From Blochmannia endosymbiont of Camponotus sp. C-003 (GTDB lineage: Bacteria > Pseudomonadota > Gammaproteobacteria > Enterobacterales > Enterobacteriaceae), in NCBI RefSeq assembly GCF_023585685.1, contig NZ_CP097764.1:558001-622000 (forward strand): a stretch of DNA of 64,000 nt, in the 5' to 3' direction. Position 1 is the first letter of the stretch; the number at the start of each line of letters is the position of its first letter. Position numbers and translations under genes: made by a program. Shown piece after piece: positions 9,304 to 20,008 of the stretch. The notes beneath the pieces were generated by a model, which worked only from the letters and a program-made list of their open reading frames with translations, did not search any database and was not told the DNA's origin.

Positions 9304-11049
9304 ATTACCCGAATCCCAAATACAGTAATTAATGAATTAATATCACGTACTAATATTGTTGATTTAATTGGTCAACGTGTGTCTTTAAAAAGACAGGGGA
9401 AGAATTTTTTGGCCTCCTGTCCGTTTCATACTGAAAAAAACCCATCATTTACTGTCAATATCGAAAAGCAATTTTATTATTGCTTCAGCTGTGGATCACA
9501 TGGAAATGCAATAGATTTTTTGATGCATTATGACCGACTTACATTCATTGAAGCTATTAAAGAACTATCAATCATGCACGGAATACCAATAGAAAAAGAT
9601 TCAACATCCTATACAAACAATAATGATCTAAAAAATAATTTATATCAATTAATGAATAAATTATGTGCATACTATAAAAATATATTAACCCAACAAAAAT
9701 ATTTATACGCCTACAAATATTTGAAAAATCGTGGATTAAATACCAAAATTATCGATTACTTCAATATTGGATTTGCTCCATCCAGATGGAGCAACATAAT
9801 ACAAAAATTTAGTCTGACATTATATGATCAAAAGCTACTTGATCAATCAGGCATGTTAATTAGCAATAATACAAAAAAACATAAATACGATCGCTTTCGT
9901 GGCCGCATTATGTTTCCTATACGAGATATAGCGGGAAGAATTGTAGCATTCGGAGGTCGTGTTATTACCCAAAAAAAAATACCCAAGTACTTGAATTCAC
10001 CAGATACCAAAATTTTTAAAAAAAGTCAACATTTATATGGCTTGTACGAAGCACGCATGAAACAAAAAAATCTCTCTTGCATACTTTTAGTAGAAGGTTA
10101 TATTGATGTTATCACCTTAACACAATTTGGGATTAACTATGCAGTTGCTGCTTTAGGAACTTCTACTACTGATAATCATATTCGATTATTATATAGTATT
10201 ACTGATCAAATTATTTGTTGTTATGATGGTGATTATGCTGGTAAAAAAGCTGCTTGGCGTACACTAAATACCGCTCTACCATATCTTACTGATGAACGTC
10301 AAATACATTTCTCATTCTTGCCTCATGGAGAAGATCCAGATACATTGATACGTAAAATAGGAAAAAACAATTTTTTAAAAAAGTTAACCCAAACACAAGA
10401 TTTATCAAATTTTTTATTTGAAACATTATTACAAAAAACAAATTTACAAACATTATCAGGTCGGGTTAAATTAAGTAGCCTGATGTTACCTATACTTAAA
10501 AAAATTCCAGGACAAACTTTAAAATTGTGTTTACTGCAACAATTAGGCAACAAAATAGGGATTCTAGATGATAATAAATTGAGCCAATTGCTCATAAAAA
10601 AACCTATTATATGCAATAATAAAATAAACAGATGTTATACAAATAACAGCATAGAACGCATATTGATAGTATTACTCATACAAAATCCGCGACTTGCTAA
10701 ATTAGTCCCAAGTGTGCAAGGATTGGAACAATTTGAACAAGATGATATTGTGATGTTTATTGATTTAGTTCAAATATGCAAAACATATCCAATATCAACT
10801 TCTGCTCAATTATTAGAGCATTATCGTGGGAATAAATTTTTTTCAAAACTTGAATTACTAGCATATTGGAATCACATAATTACAAATGATATGATAGAAA
10901 CTACTTTTATTGATGCTTTGACCAAATTATATAATTTAACTCTTGAAAAACGCCAAGAGATACTGATTGCACGTGATCGTACATCTGGTTTAACAATGCA
11001 AGAACGTCAAGAATTATGGTTATTAAATAAAACATTATCGAAACATTAA
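9304..11049 (+). CDS. dnaG: DNA primase, apparently with a non-canonical ATT start
   Basis: Makes RNA primers for the replication fork and works with the DnaB helicase at 46.8 kb. The conserved frame can be read upstream to TRIPNTVINELISRTNIVD, aligning with E. coli GRIPRVFINDLLARTDIVD. In that frame the stop at 9292-9294 is followed by no ATG, GTG, TTG or CTG until GTG 9379. An ATT at 9304, six bases after AAGGA (9293-9297), gives exactly the E. coli length of 581 residues. An ATG at 9299 is out of frame and stops after nine codons. With the ATT start, zinc-finger ligands are C39, H42, C60 and C63, and TOPRIM motifs VEGYIDV and CYDGDYAGKKAA are intact. A GTG 9379 start would remove 25 residues ahead of the finger. 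A sequencing indel is the main alternative. Confidence 0.9.
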   Translation: MTRIPNTVINELISRTNIVDLIGQRVSLKRQGKNFLASCPFHTEKNPSFTVNIEKQFYYCFSCGSHGNAIDFLMHYDRLTFIEAIKELSIMHGIPIEKDSTSYTNNNDLKNNLYQLMNKLCAYYKNILTQQKYLYAYKYLKNRGLNTKIIDYFNIGFAPSRWSNIIQKFSLTLYDQKLLDQSGMLISNNTKKHKYDRFRGRIMFPIRDIAGRIVAFGGRVITQKKIPKYLNSPDTKIFKKSQHLYGLYEARMKQKNLSCILLVEGYIDVITLTQFGINYAVAALGTSTTDNHIRLLYSITDQIICCYDGDYAGKKAAWRTLNTALPYLTDERQIHFSFLPHGEDPDTLIRKIGKNNFLKKLTQTQDLSNFLFETLLQKTNLQTLSGRVKLSSLMLPILKKIPGQTLKLCLLQQLGNKIGILDDNKLSQLLIKKPIICNNKINRCYTNNSIERILIVLLIQNPRLAKLVPSVQGLEQFEQDDIVMFIDLVQICKTYPISTSAQLLEHYRGNKFFSKLELLAYWNHIITNDMIETTFIDALTKLYNLTLEKRQEILIARDRTSGLTMQERQELWLLNKTLSKH

Positions 11050-11216
11050 TATAAAAATATAAACTCTTGGACTTAATGTTACTAATGAAAACAATCATAA
11101 AAATACCTCCTGAATGAATTATTTTAATAATTCACTTACATTTCATCAATAGATGGGAAATTACACTACTATTAAACTTTTAAATATAAATATTATTTTG
11201 AAACGTGGGAGTCTTT

Positions 11217-13052
11217 ATGGAACATAACCCACAATCACAACTTAAGTTACTCGTCACACTCGGAAAAGAACAAGGATACTTAACTTTTTCTGAAGTCAAT
11301 GATCATTTGCCAGAAGATATTGTGGATCCTGGTCAAATCGAAAATATAATACAAATGATGAATGATATGGGTATTCAAGTTATGGAAGAAGCTCCTAATT
11401 CTGATGAGTTTTTATTAATTGGACACACTCATTCTACTAATGACGAAGAAGATGCGACAGAAGCTGCCGTTCAAGCATTAACTAGCGTTGACTCAGAATT
11501 AGGGAGAACAACTGATCCAGTACGAATGTATATGCGGGAAATGGGTACTGTGGAATTATTAACACGAGAAGGTGAAATAGATATTGCTAAAAGAATTGAA
11601 GACGGAATAAATCAAGTACAATGTTCAGTTGCGGAATATCCAGAAGCAATTACTTATCTTTTAGATCAGTATAAACGTGTAGAAACAGGTGAAACGCGTC
11701 TTTCAGATTTAATTACAGGTTTTGTTGATCCTAATATAAATGAAAATATATCAATACACACCAACATAACCCACATAACTTCTGAAATAATAACTGAATC
11801 AATATCTGATGACGATGAAGAAGAAAATAATGATGAAAATAACATTGATCCAGAAATAGCCTGTAAAAAATTTACAGCACTACGAGACCAGTATGAAATA
11901 ACACGCAAAACGATTAAATATAATGGACGCAATCATATTAAATCATCAAAAGAAATTTTAAAGCTCTCTGAAATATTCAAACAATTTAGATTAGTTCCAA
12001 AACAATTTGATTATTTGGTTAATAATATGCGATCTATGATGCAACGAGTACGTAAGCAAGAACGCTTAATTATGAAATTATGTGTCGAAATTAGTAAAAT
12101 GCCAAAAAAAAACTTCATAGAGTTATTTTCAGGCAACGAAACCAATAAAACATGGTTTAATACAGCTTTATCTATGCACACATCATGGTCAGAAAGATTA
12201 TATAAAGTTGATGAAGATGTAGAAAATAGTTTGTCAAAACTACATCAAATTGAACAAGAAACAGGATTAACAATAGAGCAAGTAAAAGATATTAATCGTC
12301 GTATGTCTATTGGAGAAGCTAAAGCTCGAAGAGCTAAAAAAGAAATGGTTGAAGCTAATCTTCGTTTAGTTATATCTATTGCCAAAAAATATACAAATAG
12401 AGGGTTGCAGTTTCTAGATTTAATACAAGAGGGCAATATTGGATTGATGAAAGCTGTGGATAAATTTGAGTATCGTCGAGGTTATAAATTTTCCACTTAC
12501 GCTACTTGGTGGATTCGTCAAGCAATTACTAGATCGATAGCCGATCAAGCGCGTACCATCCGAATCCCAGTTCATATGATAGAAACTATTAATAAACTTA
12601 ATCGAGTTTCTCGACAAATGTTGCAAGAGATAGGGCATGAACCAACACCAGAAGAACTAGCTGAGCGTATGCTTATGTCAGAAGATAAAATTAGAAAAGT
12701 ATTAAAAATTGCTAAAGAACCTATTTCTATGGAAACTCCTATAGGAGATGACGAAGATTCTCACCTTGGAGATTTTATTGAAGATACCAATCATGATTTA
12801 CCTTTAGATTCAGCAACTTCAGATAATTTGCGCACTGCTACTCATGATGTACTCGCTGGACTGACCCCAAGAGAAGCAAAAGTATTACGTATGCGATTTG
12901 GTATTGATATGAATACTGATCATACTCTAGAAGAAGTGGGCAAACAATTTGATGTAACTCGCGAACGTATTCGCCAAATAGAGGCAAAAGCTTTAAGAAA
13001 ATTACGTCATCCTAGTCGATCTGAAATTTTGAGAAGCTTTTTGGATGATTAA
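11217..13052 (+). CDS. rpoD: RNA polymerase sigma-70 (housekeeping) factor
   Basis: Primary sigma factor directing RNA polymerase to housekeeping promoters. 611 residues from ATG 11217, against 613 in E. coli. That ATG follows GGGAG at good spacing and gives [14 protein letters not shown], as in E. coli. Region 1.1 is followed by region 1.2 ([20 protein letters not shown]), the acidic non-conserved region (about 160-230), regions 2.1-2.4 with [19 protein letters not shown], and region 4.2 with [19 protein letters not shown]. All DNA-contact regions look intact. Third gene of the rpsU-dnaG-rpoD operon. Confidence 0.98.
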   Translation: MEHNPQSQLKLLVTLGKEQGYLTFSEVNDHLPEDIVDPGQIENIIQMMNDMGIQVMEEAPNSDEFLLIGHTHSTNDEEDATEAAVQALTSVDSELGRTTDPVRMYMREMGTVELLTREGEIDIAKRIEDGINQVQCSVAEYPEAITYLLDQYKRVETGETRLSDLITGFVDPNINENISIHTNITHITSEIITESISDDDEEENNDENNIDPEIACKKFTALRDQYEITRKTIKYNGRNHIKSSKEILKLSEIFKQFRLVPKQFDYLVNNMRSMMQRVRKQERLIMKLCVEISKMPKKNFIELFSGNETNKTWFNTALSMHTSWSERLYKVDEDVENSLSKLHQIEQETGLTIEQVKDINRRMSIGEAKARRAKKEMVEANLRLVISIAKKYTNRGLQFLDLIQEGNIGLMKAVDKFEYRRGYKFSTYATWWIRQAITRSIADQARTIRIPVHMIETINKLNRVSRQMLQEIGHEPTPEELAERMLMSEDKIRKVLKIAKEPISMETPIGDDEDSHLGDFIEDTNHDLPLDSATSDNLRTATHDVLAGLTPREAKVLRMRFGIDMNTDHTLEEVGKQFDVTRERIRQIEAKALRKLRHPSRSEILRSFLDD

Positions 13053-13366
13053 GTAAAAATTTCAGAAGCATGATTCATCATTTTTTATAATCATGATATT
13101 ATATAATTTTATGGATACGTTATTCGATACACAACATCAGAATGTTAGTTATTTTAATTGTAAAATATGATATACATGATAGTAATCAGATATACTAGTA
13201 AATAAAAAATACAAATATAGTAACAATTAAAATTAATAACAACTCTATTATTACATACTATAATAGTACATGCGTGATATTGTGTGTTTAATAAAACAAG
13301 TTGTTATGCGCATAGACAAGATGATGATGAACACAAACTCAATTGTTATCATTACAAACAAACCAA
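13053..13366. other. AT-rich spacer after rpoD
   Basis: 314 bases with a weak hairpin (CATGATT...AATCATG, about 13070-13100) just after rpoD that could be its terminator. A short plus-strand reading frame runs through the following tRNA and is not a credible gene. Confidence 0.4.
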
Positions 13367-13441
13367 GGCCCCTTAGCTCAGATCGGTTAGAGCAGGCGAC
13401 TCATAATCGCTTGGTCGCTGGTTCAAATCCAGCAGGGGTCA
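13367..13441 (+). tRNA. ileX: tRNA-Ile2 (anticodon CAT, lysidine-type)
   Basis: Cloverleaf folds with acceptor GGCCCCT/AGGGGTC (one G-T pair), D arm AGCTC...GAGC, anticodon stem GGCGA/TCGCT around loop CTCATAA, and T arm GCTGG/CCAGC with TTCAAAT. The anticodon is CAT. The sequence is close to E. coli ileX, which also lies just downstream of rpoD, so this is the AUA-reading tRNA-Ile2 rather than tRNA-Met. It needs TilS to make lysidine at C34 and TsaD for t6A. No 3' CCA is encoded. Confidence 0.95.
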
Positions 13442-13463
13442 TTACTTTTCAATAAAAAGTAAT
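13441..13463 (+). terminator. hairpin immediately after tRNA-Ile2
   Basis: Nine-base perfect arms ATTACTTTT / AAAAGTAAT around CAATA begin at the discriminator base of the tRNA. A second, weaker stem (ATCTTCAT...ATGAAGAT) follows at about 13479-13506. A terminator or 3' processing signal is likely, although the U-run is short. Confidence 0.5.
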
Positions 13464-13618
13464 TTCATCAAATCAATCTTCATGCTTTATTGAAAAATGA
13501 AGATCTTATTCTTACAAGATCAACACCATACCAAAATGGTCGTATATCGATGATTTTCAAATAAAATAATAAATCTATATTTTTATCTTCTTATTTAATA
13601 AGAATAAGTAATTTTTCA

Positions 13619-14182
13619 TTACATATCATAACATATATAAAAACATTCTAATCGTTCTAAAAAAAAACCTAAAACAATAAATATAAATACCCACACAAAT
13701 GAACTGATCCAATTAAATAATTGAAAACGAAAAGAACTTAATCCAGATATTCCTGCAATAATAGGTAATACTGTTCGCACAAATGCTATAAAGCGACCAA
13801 TAAAAAGCGCAGACAATCCATACCTATTCATTATATAATTCGCTCTTTGATAAAATTTATTAGGTAACAAAGATAACCAGCGTTTAAAAATTTTATTATT
13901 CTCCAAAAATTTACCTTGTAAATAACTAATCCAACTACCCAAGCTGACAGCTATTGTTAAAATTCCTAAAGTAACGGTAAAATTCAAAATACCTTTTGCG
14001 ATCAATACTCCTAATATCACTAACAAACTATCCCCAGGCAAAAAAACAGCCGGAATAATAGCATTTTCTAAAAAAAGAATAAGAAATGCTAATGAATAAA
14101 TAGCTAATACCAACCTCACATTAGGAAATAATACAAGATTATTTTGCCATACTACATGTATCAATTCTTTTAAAATATTCAT
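13619..14182 (-). CDS. yqjA: DedA-family membrane protein YqjA, C-terminally shortened
   Basis: DedA-family inner-membrane protein. The E. coli homologue is linked to proton-motive-force homeostasis, and the family is now connected with undecaprenyl-phosphate or phospholipid flipping. 187 residues against 220 in E. coli. Residues needed in DedA proteins are present: the glutamate and aspartate in FLENAIIPAVFLPGDSLL and the two arginines in IGRFIAFVRTVLP. The conserved part ends at WVFIFIVLGFFLERLE, then unrelated residues and a stop, so the last membrane helix of YqjA is missing. I found no continuation in other frames downstream. Either a tolerated truncation or an early stage of decay. Confidence 0.88.
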   Translation of the reverse strand: MNILKELIHVVWQNNLVLFPNVRLVLAIYSLAFLILFLENAIIPAVFLPGDSLLVILGVLIAKGILNFTVTLGILTIAVSLGSWISYLQGKFLENNKIFKRWLSLLPNKFYQRANYIMNRYGLSALFIGRFIAFVRTVLPIIAGISGLSSFRFQLFNWISSFVWVFIFIVLGFFLERLECFYICYDM

Positions 14183-14782
14183 TACTTATTGAATTCCATT
14201 CACAAATTTTCAAAGTCAATTATATTGAATTTAACATATTTAACCTAATTAAATGAATTTTTACATAACAGTTTGAACATACCATTCTATTAAAAATAAA
14301 AATAACACTTTCATTCCATTTGAGAATCAATAATTCTCAATTAATTACTATAACTCTCAATTTTTTAGAAAATCATTATACAAATAACCAATTTATAATT
14401 TTTTATAACATATAACAACATGTACTGTTTATATCTATTTACATTTTTCATGTAATAAATTACTACTTATAAATATTACTATTATTTTACTCTTACCACA
14501 TGTAGCATTAAATACATCATGTATTTTAATAATTAATTAAATCTTCAAAACTTAACTTAAAATATGCAAAAAATATCTATTCTAACAAATCAAAACTATT
14601 TCTTTATCAGATATACCATTCTTATAATAACTCATCATGATTACAAATCATTGTAATCGCCATCTAAATATTATTGTCGATCAATCTTTCTCTGAAAAAC
14701 ATTATCTTAACATTTAGTGTTACTACACATATCTTTATCATGAAAACAACGATCACACACGATGATTATATTTGACTTTTAA
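14183..14782. other. AT-rich spacer
   Basis: 600 bases between yqjA and the 3' end of rnpB. A small hairpin (TTGAGAAT/ATTCTCAA, 14320-14340) is the only structure I see. No gene recognised. Confidence 0.5.
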
Positions 14783-15187
14783 CAAGGAGTTAACCGATAA
14801 GCCGGGTTCTGTCTTGGACAATCATTCATCTAAACTAATGTTCACACGATAGTTTCAGCAGCCTACCCAAGTTCAGTACGGACCATACTGTAGAACTTCT
14901 ATTTAGCCTTGCTCCGAGTGGAGTTTACATAACACGAATTGTTACCAATTCGAATGGTGTGCTCTTACCACCCCTTTTCACCCTTACCTATAATTTCTAT
15001 AATTTATTATAAAATAATTATAGGCGGTTTTCTTTCTGTTGCACTTGTCGTAGATTCACATCTCCCAGGCGTTACCTGGCACCCTGTCCTATGGAGCCCG
15101 GACTTTCCTCCCCCTCATTTGTAATCACACCGACTATCTTTAAGTACTATAAATACAAAGAAGCAGCGATTGTCTAGTCAACTCCTC
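14783..15187 (-). ncRNA. rnpB: RNase P RNA (bacterial type A)
   Basis: Catalytic RNA that trims tRNA 5' leaders. Read on the minus strand it contains the universal blocks GAGGAAAGTCCGGGCTCCATA, AGGGTGCCAGGTAACGCCTGG, AAGTGCAACAGA, GGTAAGGGTGAAA, AACTCCACTCGGAGCAAGGC and GATGAATGATTGTCC, ending AGACAGAACCCGGCTTATCGG. The ends pair as P1 (GGAGTT near the 5' end with AACTCC near the 3' end). About 405 nt against 377 in E. coli. The extra length includes a very AT-rich P12-region helix between CCGCCTATAA and TTATAGGTAAGGG. Ends are accurate to a few bases. Confidence 0.97.
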
Positions 15188-15249
15188 AAAATATTATAAC
15201 CATGCCTTCTTTGCTAAGTCATCAATCAAATCACATCGCATGTTTAATT

Positions 15250-16116
15250 TTATTTAATTTTTTCATCTAGATACTTCTTATAAAGCGTATTCTTTTTTAC
15301 ACCATATATATATCCCGCCAAAGTTGCGGCTCTTTTCAAAGGTAACTCGGATGCTAATAATCGCATGACATGAAGTATTTTTGGGGATAATTCATTCTTT
15401 TTCAAATCATTTCCTGCTACAACTAAAACTATTTCTCCTTGAATTCGAGAATTATCTTTTTGAACCCAAGATAATAATTGACCAATAGGAGCACCATAAA
15501 TAGATTCCCATATTTTAGTTAATTCTCGAGCTATCACAACATAACGCTCTAACCCGAAAACACTAGCCATATCTTTTAAAGTATCTATTATACGATGTTT
15601 TACATCGTAAAAAATTAATGTACGTGATTCTTCTGATAAATCTCGCAAACGTCCTATACGTAAATTATGTTTATGCGGTAGAAATCCTTCAAAACAAAAA
15701 CGATCCGGTGGTAAACCAGATCCACACAATGCAGTAATAGCAGCACATGGGCCAGGTAATGGAATAATTCTAATTTTTAATTTCTGACAAGATTGTACCA
15801 AACAATATCCTGGATCATTAATCAATGGAGTACCTGCATCAGACACTAAAGCGATACTTAATCCTTCCTGTAGTTTCGATATTAGCATTGGTATTTTTTT
15901 GAATTCATTGTACTGATGTAATGTACATAAGGATGTATGAATAGAAAAACAATCTAATAATATACGAGTACGACGTGTATCCTCCACAGCAATACAGTCT
16001 ACTTGACGTAATACTGACAAAGCCCGACACGTAATGTCTTGCAAATTTCCAATAGGAGTTGGTACTATATACAATGCAGATGCAAAACTGGGTATCGATG
16101 GCAACATATTCTTCAC
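15250..16116 (-). CDS. rsmI: 16S rRNA (cytidine-1402-2'-O)-methyltransferase
   Basis: SAM-dependent enzyme that 2'-O-methylates C1402 at the ribosomal P site. 288 residues from a GTG; an ATG three codons in is an alternative start. Family motifs seen: LYIVPTPIGNLQDIT near the N-terminus, EDTRRTRILL, LVSDAGTPLINDPGY, PLPGPCAAITAL, and near the C-terminus GVKKNTLYK. It is E. coli YraL, next to dolP as in E. coli but divergent from it; the lpoA, yraN and diaA genes that lie between them there are absent. Confidence 0.96.
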   Translation of the reverse strand: MKNMLPSIPSFASALYIVPTPIGNLQDITCRALSVLRQVDCIAVEDTRRTRILLDCFSIHTSLCTLHQYNEFKKIPMLISKLQEGLSIALVSDAGTPLINDPGYCLVQSCQKLKIRIIPLPGPCAAITALCGSGLPPDRFCFEGFLPHKHNLRIGRLRDLSEESRTLIFYDVKHRIIDTLKDMASVFGLERYVVIARELTKIWESIYGAPIGQLLSWVQKDNSRIQGEIVLVVAGNDLKKNELSPKILHVMRLLASELPLKRAATLAGYIYGVKKNTLYKKYLDEKIK

Positions 16117-16683
16117 ATATCAACATCTACTACGATAGACATTATATTTATAAAATAAACAACAACATCTATGGATTATTTATAAAAGATTCAATATCAA
16201 TTTATCAGTCTAATATGTAATTTTTATAAAAAACAAACAAATCGATCTCATTATCTGTAGTAACTAAATCACACTATTAATAAATAAATGATATTACATC
16301 TAATTAATTAATTAATATTAATTTAAAAAATTTAATACATTTCTGGCTTGAAATTATCAAATGATATTTTTAATGTATTTGATAATATTAAATAATAATA
16401 ATTCCTTAATTATCATATAATTTATCAAATAAACTTCATCAATATTATACATTCTAAAAACAAATTGTAAACATAATTAAATACTAAAAATAATCTTATA
16501 GATATATTTTACTTTTGTACATAAACCTTGATGCATGTATCATACCGTATCTATTAACATAATTACTATCATTAGCCCTATCTTTTAAAACAATGTATTT
16601 ACAAATAAGTCTATTTATAAACTTGATAATAAAAATTAATACTGGTATTATATTTACTGATCCGAGCACATGAATGCGTGTAA
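16117..16683. other. AT-rich divergent spacer (rsmI / dolP)
   Basis: 567 bases, where E. coli carries lpoA, yraN and diaA. An inverted repeat ATTATCAAAT (16353-16362) / ATTTGATAAT (16377-16386) could be an operator or hairpin. No gene remnant recognised. Confidence 0.4.
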
Positions 16684-17274
16684 ATGAACATTAAATATTA
16701 TATATCACAGATATTATTAATTTTATTTGCAACATTAATGTTGCAAGCTTGTTGCTCAAGTATGTTGGCTATTGGAACTGCTGCATTCATAACCACTGCA
16801 TGGAATGATCCTCGTACTATAGGTACTCAGTTGGATGATAAGATTTTAGAAGCTCACATTGCTCATGCTCTTAATCAAAACAAACATATTACAAAATCAT
16901 CAAGAATAAAAAATACCGTATATCAAGGTAATGTGCTATTGACCGGACAAACTCCTGCCATTTCTTTCGCTGAAGAAACAATAAAAATAGTAAAAAAAAT
17001 CAATGGAACAAAAAATGTTTATAATGCAATTCGTCAAGATAAACCAATATCTGTACAATCCATTTGCACAGATGCTTGGATCAGCACTCAAATACGCTTA
17101 AATTTGTTTATAAAAAAGAATATACATGTTTCCAACGTTAAAATAATTACAGAAAATAAAGAAGTATTTCTTTTAGGACAAGTTACTCAAGAAGAAGGTA
17201 GATACGCTGAAAAAATTGCAAGCTCAATAAACGGCATAAAAAATGTGTTTACTGCTTTTTCTTATATTTCCTAA
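16684..17274 (+). CDS. dolP: outer-membrane lipoprotein with two BON domains (DolP/YraP)
   Basis: Outer-membrane lipoprotein involved in envelope integrity and BAM-complex function. 196 residues against 191 in E. coli. A lipoprotein signal peptide ends in LMLQAC, so the lipidated cysteine is about residue 23. Two BON domains follow: the first at about 50-120 (LDDKILEAHIAHALN...YQGNVLLTGQ...NVYNAIRQ), the second at about 125-195 (DAWISTQIRLNL...VFLLGQVTQEEG...NVFTAFSYIS). The alignment with E. coli is continuous. A monocistronic gene with long AT-rich flanks. Confidence 0.94.
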   Translation: MNIKYYISQILLILFATLMLQACCSSMLAIGTAAFITTAWNDPRTIGTQLDDKILEAHIAHALNQNKHITKSSRIKNTVYQGNVLLTGQTPAISFAEETIKIVKKINGTKNVYNAIRQDKPISVQSICTDAWISTQIRLNLFIKKNIHVSNVKIITENKEVFLLGQVTQEEGRYAEKIASSINGIKNVFTAFSYIS

Positions 17275-18617
17275 ATATAGTACCACACATAAATTATGTA
17301 TAGCCCACCATCATCACTATTTCCTATATTTTTTATACTTTTTATGTGCCTGAAATGTAAACAGAGCCTGCTAATATCACACAAAAACATTTAATAATCA
17401 TAACGAATATTATCATTAGTATCTATACACAAACTATATAACGATTTTCATTGTAAAACATATTACACATATTTACTTTATTCAAAGTACCACCGAAAAG
17501 AGCGAAAATTAGTAATACTTTTATCGATCAGCTTTCAAACATTTTTAATTCTATACTGTACTCTTTGTTTAAAGATATAATCAAATTTAAAAAATATATT
17601 TCGAATCCTTTAATAAAATATCTAGTTTTCAAAACTAATAATATATTGATAGAATATAAGATGCGATTCATACAACTTATTTTGAAATAATAACAATCAT
17701 TAAAATAAACAATCCCTCTTATAAACACATCTCTTCTGATACATTACCGCTATCTTCACATCAATTAAACTATTACCAGTCAAATAAATGAGGATAAATA
17801 CATAAAATTCATATTAAATGAATTTACATTGTCATCGAACTAATTAAATAAATATAAGTAATATTATTAATACTTCTTTGCAAATTAGTATAATATTGTT
17901 CTTACCAAAAATGTTTTCACTTACATTAAAATTAAACTAATTTATATTTCTGTTAAGAATACGCAATGTATTGTTATAGTAAAATGATTTCATCCATATG
18001 AAATAAAAAACAAAAAATAACTATTGGTATCAAAAAAAAATTAATCATTACGATATAACTACTATTAAAACAAAACCATTTGGAAGATACCTGATATACC
18101 CAAATAAACAATTTATATAAAATAACGAAGAGATATCTACTATCATAGATAGTAAAGGATTATATCCTTCTACAATGAACAGATACTAATTAGTAATCGT
18201 TTTAAAATCATTCTCAAATAAACATGAAAAACTATAATAGTACCTATAGTTTTTTACAACTATTCGTTCAGTTAAGATTGTTATCTTTTCGACATTTCAA
18301 CATAAAATAGTTAGTTAAGTCAGTTTTAAACATTATGCCATCTCTAGATTTAAATTAAAATCTACAACAGTAAATAAAAAAAATAAAAACATCAATCCTC
18401 ATTCTATTTAAAGGTACACATTCACCCATTGTAATCAATGTTTGTTTAAGATTCTTAAAATTTTTATAACACAACAAACATAATGTCACTAACGTCATCA
18501 TCGACCACATCTGTAAGGTTATAGAAAATACTTATTACATTTGTTATGTTTTATAAAAATTTTATACATAATTGTGGAGAAACATTCTAAAATACATTTT
18601 TATCATTATTAAAATAT
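17275..18617. other. 1.3-kb AT-rich region without recognisable gene
   Basis: Lies between dolP (plus) and the 3' end of rpsI (minus). The only frame over 60 codons is low-complexity (minus, 17528-17728) and resembles nothing I know. Small imperfect hairpins occur near 18135-18175. E. coli has about 80 genes between the flanking ones, so this is a deletion junction with leftover spacer. Confidence 0.5.
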
Positions 18618-19016
18618 TTAACGCTTTGAAAACTGAGGACGCCTTCGTGCTTTGCGTAAACCCACCTTCTTTCTTTCTACTTCTCTAGAATCTCTAGTAA
18701 CTAATCCAACTGATCGCAATACACTGCGTAATTTCTCATCATACTGCAATAATGCACGTGTCATTCCATGACATATCGCTCCAGCCTGACCAGACATACC
18801 TCCACCTTTTACAGTGATATAAACATCTAATTTATTTAGTAAATTAGTAATTTTTAAGGGCCTGATAATGATTGACTGTATGTTATGTTTAGGAAAATAT
18901 TGATCTAATTCACGTTTATTTATAATAACTTTTCCATTACCTATCCCAGACCTAATAAACACTCGAGCGGAAGCAGTTTTTCGTCGTCCAGTACCATAAT
19001 ATTGATTTAAATTCAT
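18618..19016 (-). CDS. rpsI: 30S ribosomal protein S9
   Basis: 132 residues, two more than E. coli S9. The N-terminus [18 protein letters not shown] and the C-terminal tail [18 protein letters not shown], which reaches the P-site tRNA, are both typical. Second gene of the rplM-rpsI operon, starting 28 bases after rplM. Confidence 0.98.
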   Translation of the reverse strand: MNLNQYYGTGRRKTASARVFIRSGIGNGKVIINKRELDQYFPKHNIQSIIIRPLKITNLLNKLDVYITVKGGGMSGQAGAICHGMTRALLQYDEKLRSVLRSVGLVTRDSREVERKKVGLRKARRRPQFSKR

Positions 19017-19044
19017 ACTTTATTTCCATTGTTATTTCTCATTA

Positions 19045-19473
19045 TTAACAATCTATAAATTGAGGTTCTTGAGCAGCATGCACATGCGCATTGCCCGAAT
19101 ACACTCTAAGTCTAGAGTACATCATACGACCCAAAGGACCTTTCGGTAACATACCTTTTACTGAAATTTCAATTATCTTTTCAGGGTATCTATTTATCAT
19201 TCCTTTAAAATTCAATTGCTTAATACCTCCAATATATCCCGTATGATGATAGTATATTTTATCATCACGTTTATGCCCACTTACAGACACCTCTTTTGCA
19301 TTTACAACAATAACGTAATCTCCGGTATCGATATGAGGAGTATATTCTATTTTATGCTTACCAATTAAATATCTAGTGATTACAGTAGATAAACGACCAA
19401 GTATTTTATTCTTAGCATCAATAATATGCCATTTTCGTCTAATTAAATGTGATTTTGCCATAAAAGTTTTCAT
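19045..19473 (-). CDS. rplM: 50S ribosomal protein L13
   Basis: 142 residues starting MKTFMAKSH, as in E. coli; an ATG two codons upstream is also possible, since GAGG lies close to both. Conserved blocks include [42 protein letters not shown] and [10 protein letters not shown]. First gene of the rplM-rpsI pair. Confidence 0.98.
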   Translation of the reverse strand: MKTFMAKSHLIRRKWHIIDAKNKILGRLSTVITRYLIGKHKIEYTPHIDTGDYVIVVNAKEVSVSGHKRDDKIYYHHTGYIGGIKQLNFKGMINRYPEKIIEISVKGMLPKGPLGRMMYSRLRVYSGNAHVHAAQEPQFIDC

Positions 19474-20008
19474 CAACATAAAACCTCACTCAATATAAAA
19501 AATTTAACCATATTAACTAAACATAAAATAATGAATTCAATATGCCAAATAAGATACTTGATTAATATCAGCATATATACTACCATTGAACATTAAAATT
19601 GTTATATCATAATACCTTTTGAACCTATAAAACAGTATAAATTGGTACTACTTCAAACAATGTCTCAATCCATATATTATAGATTAACTAAAAGTAAATT
19701 AGTTGATGTGATAAGATATATTGTATCATCATTCTATTTCTAGAATCACTCTAATATTTATTTCAAAATAAATACTCAAATAGATACCTATCTACTTACT
19801 TTATAACATTCTGTATGAATATTTATTGATAAAGAAAACTAAGTAGAATAAAATTCTACTAAATCACGTATATATTAGATAATCGATAATTGGGATTATT
19901 AACTTTGAATATATTATACGATAACATAAACATATGCAAAATTATGTATTAAATCAATTAACATACGAAAACAAACACATTAAATAAAATAAATTTAGGG
20001 GTGTTATT
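19474..20008. other. divergent spacer rplM / zapG
   Basis: About 530 bases. In E. coli zapE sits here between rplM and zapG; no zapE sequence is recognisable. It must contain the rplM-rpsI promoter. Confidence 0.5.

Noticed and set aside
9299-9328. ATG 9299 plus programmed frameshift as the dnaG start
   Set aside because: A -1 shift within nine codons would be needed, and no classical slippery heptamer is present in the right phase; the AAGGA motif is also only one base from that ATG.
13270-13455. 61-codon frame across tRNA-Ile2
   Set aside because: It reads through a clear cloverleaf tRNA and ends in its terminator.
14939-15124. 61-codon plus-strand reading frame
   Set aside because: Lies wholly antisense within rnpB, whose conserved RNA blocks explain the higher GC content.
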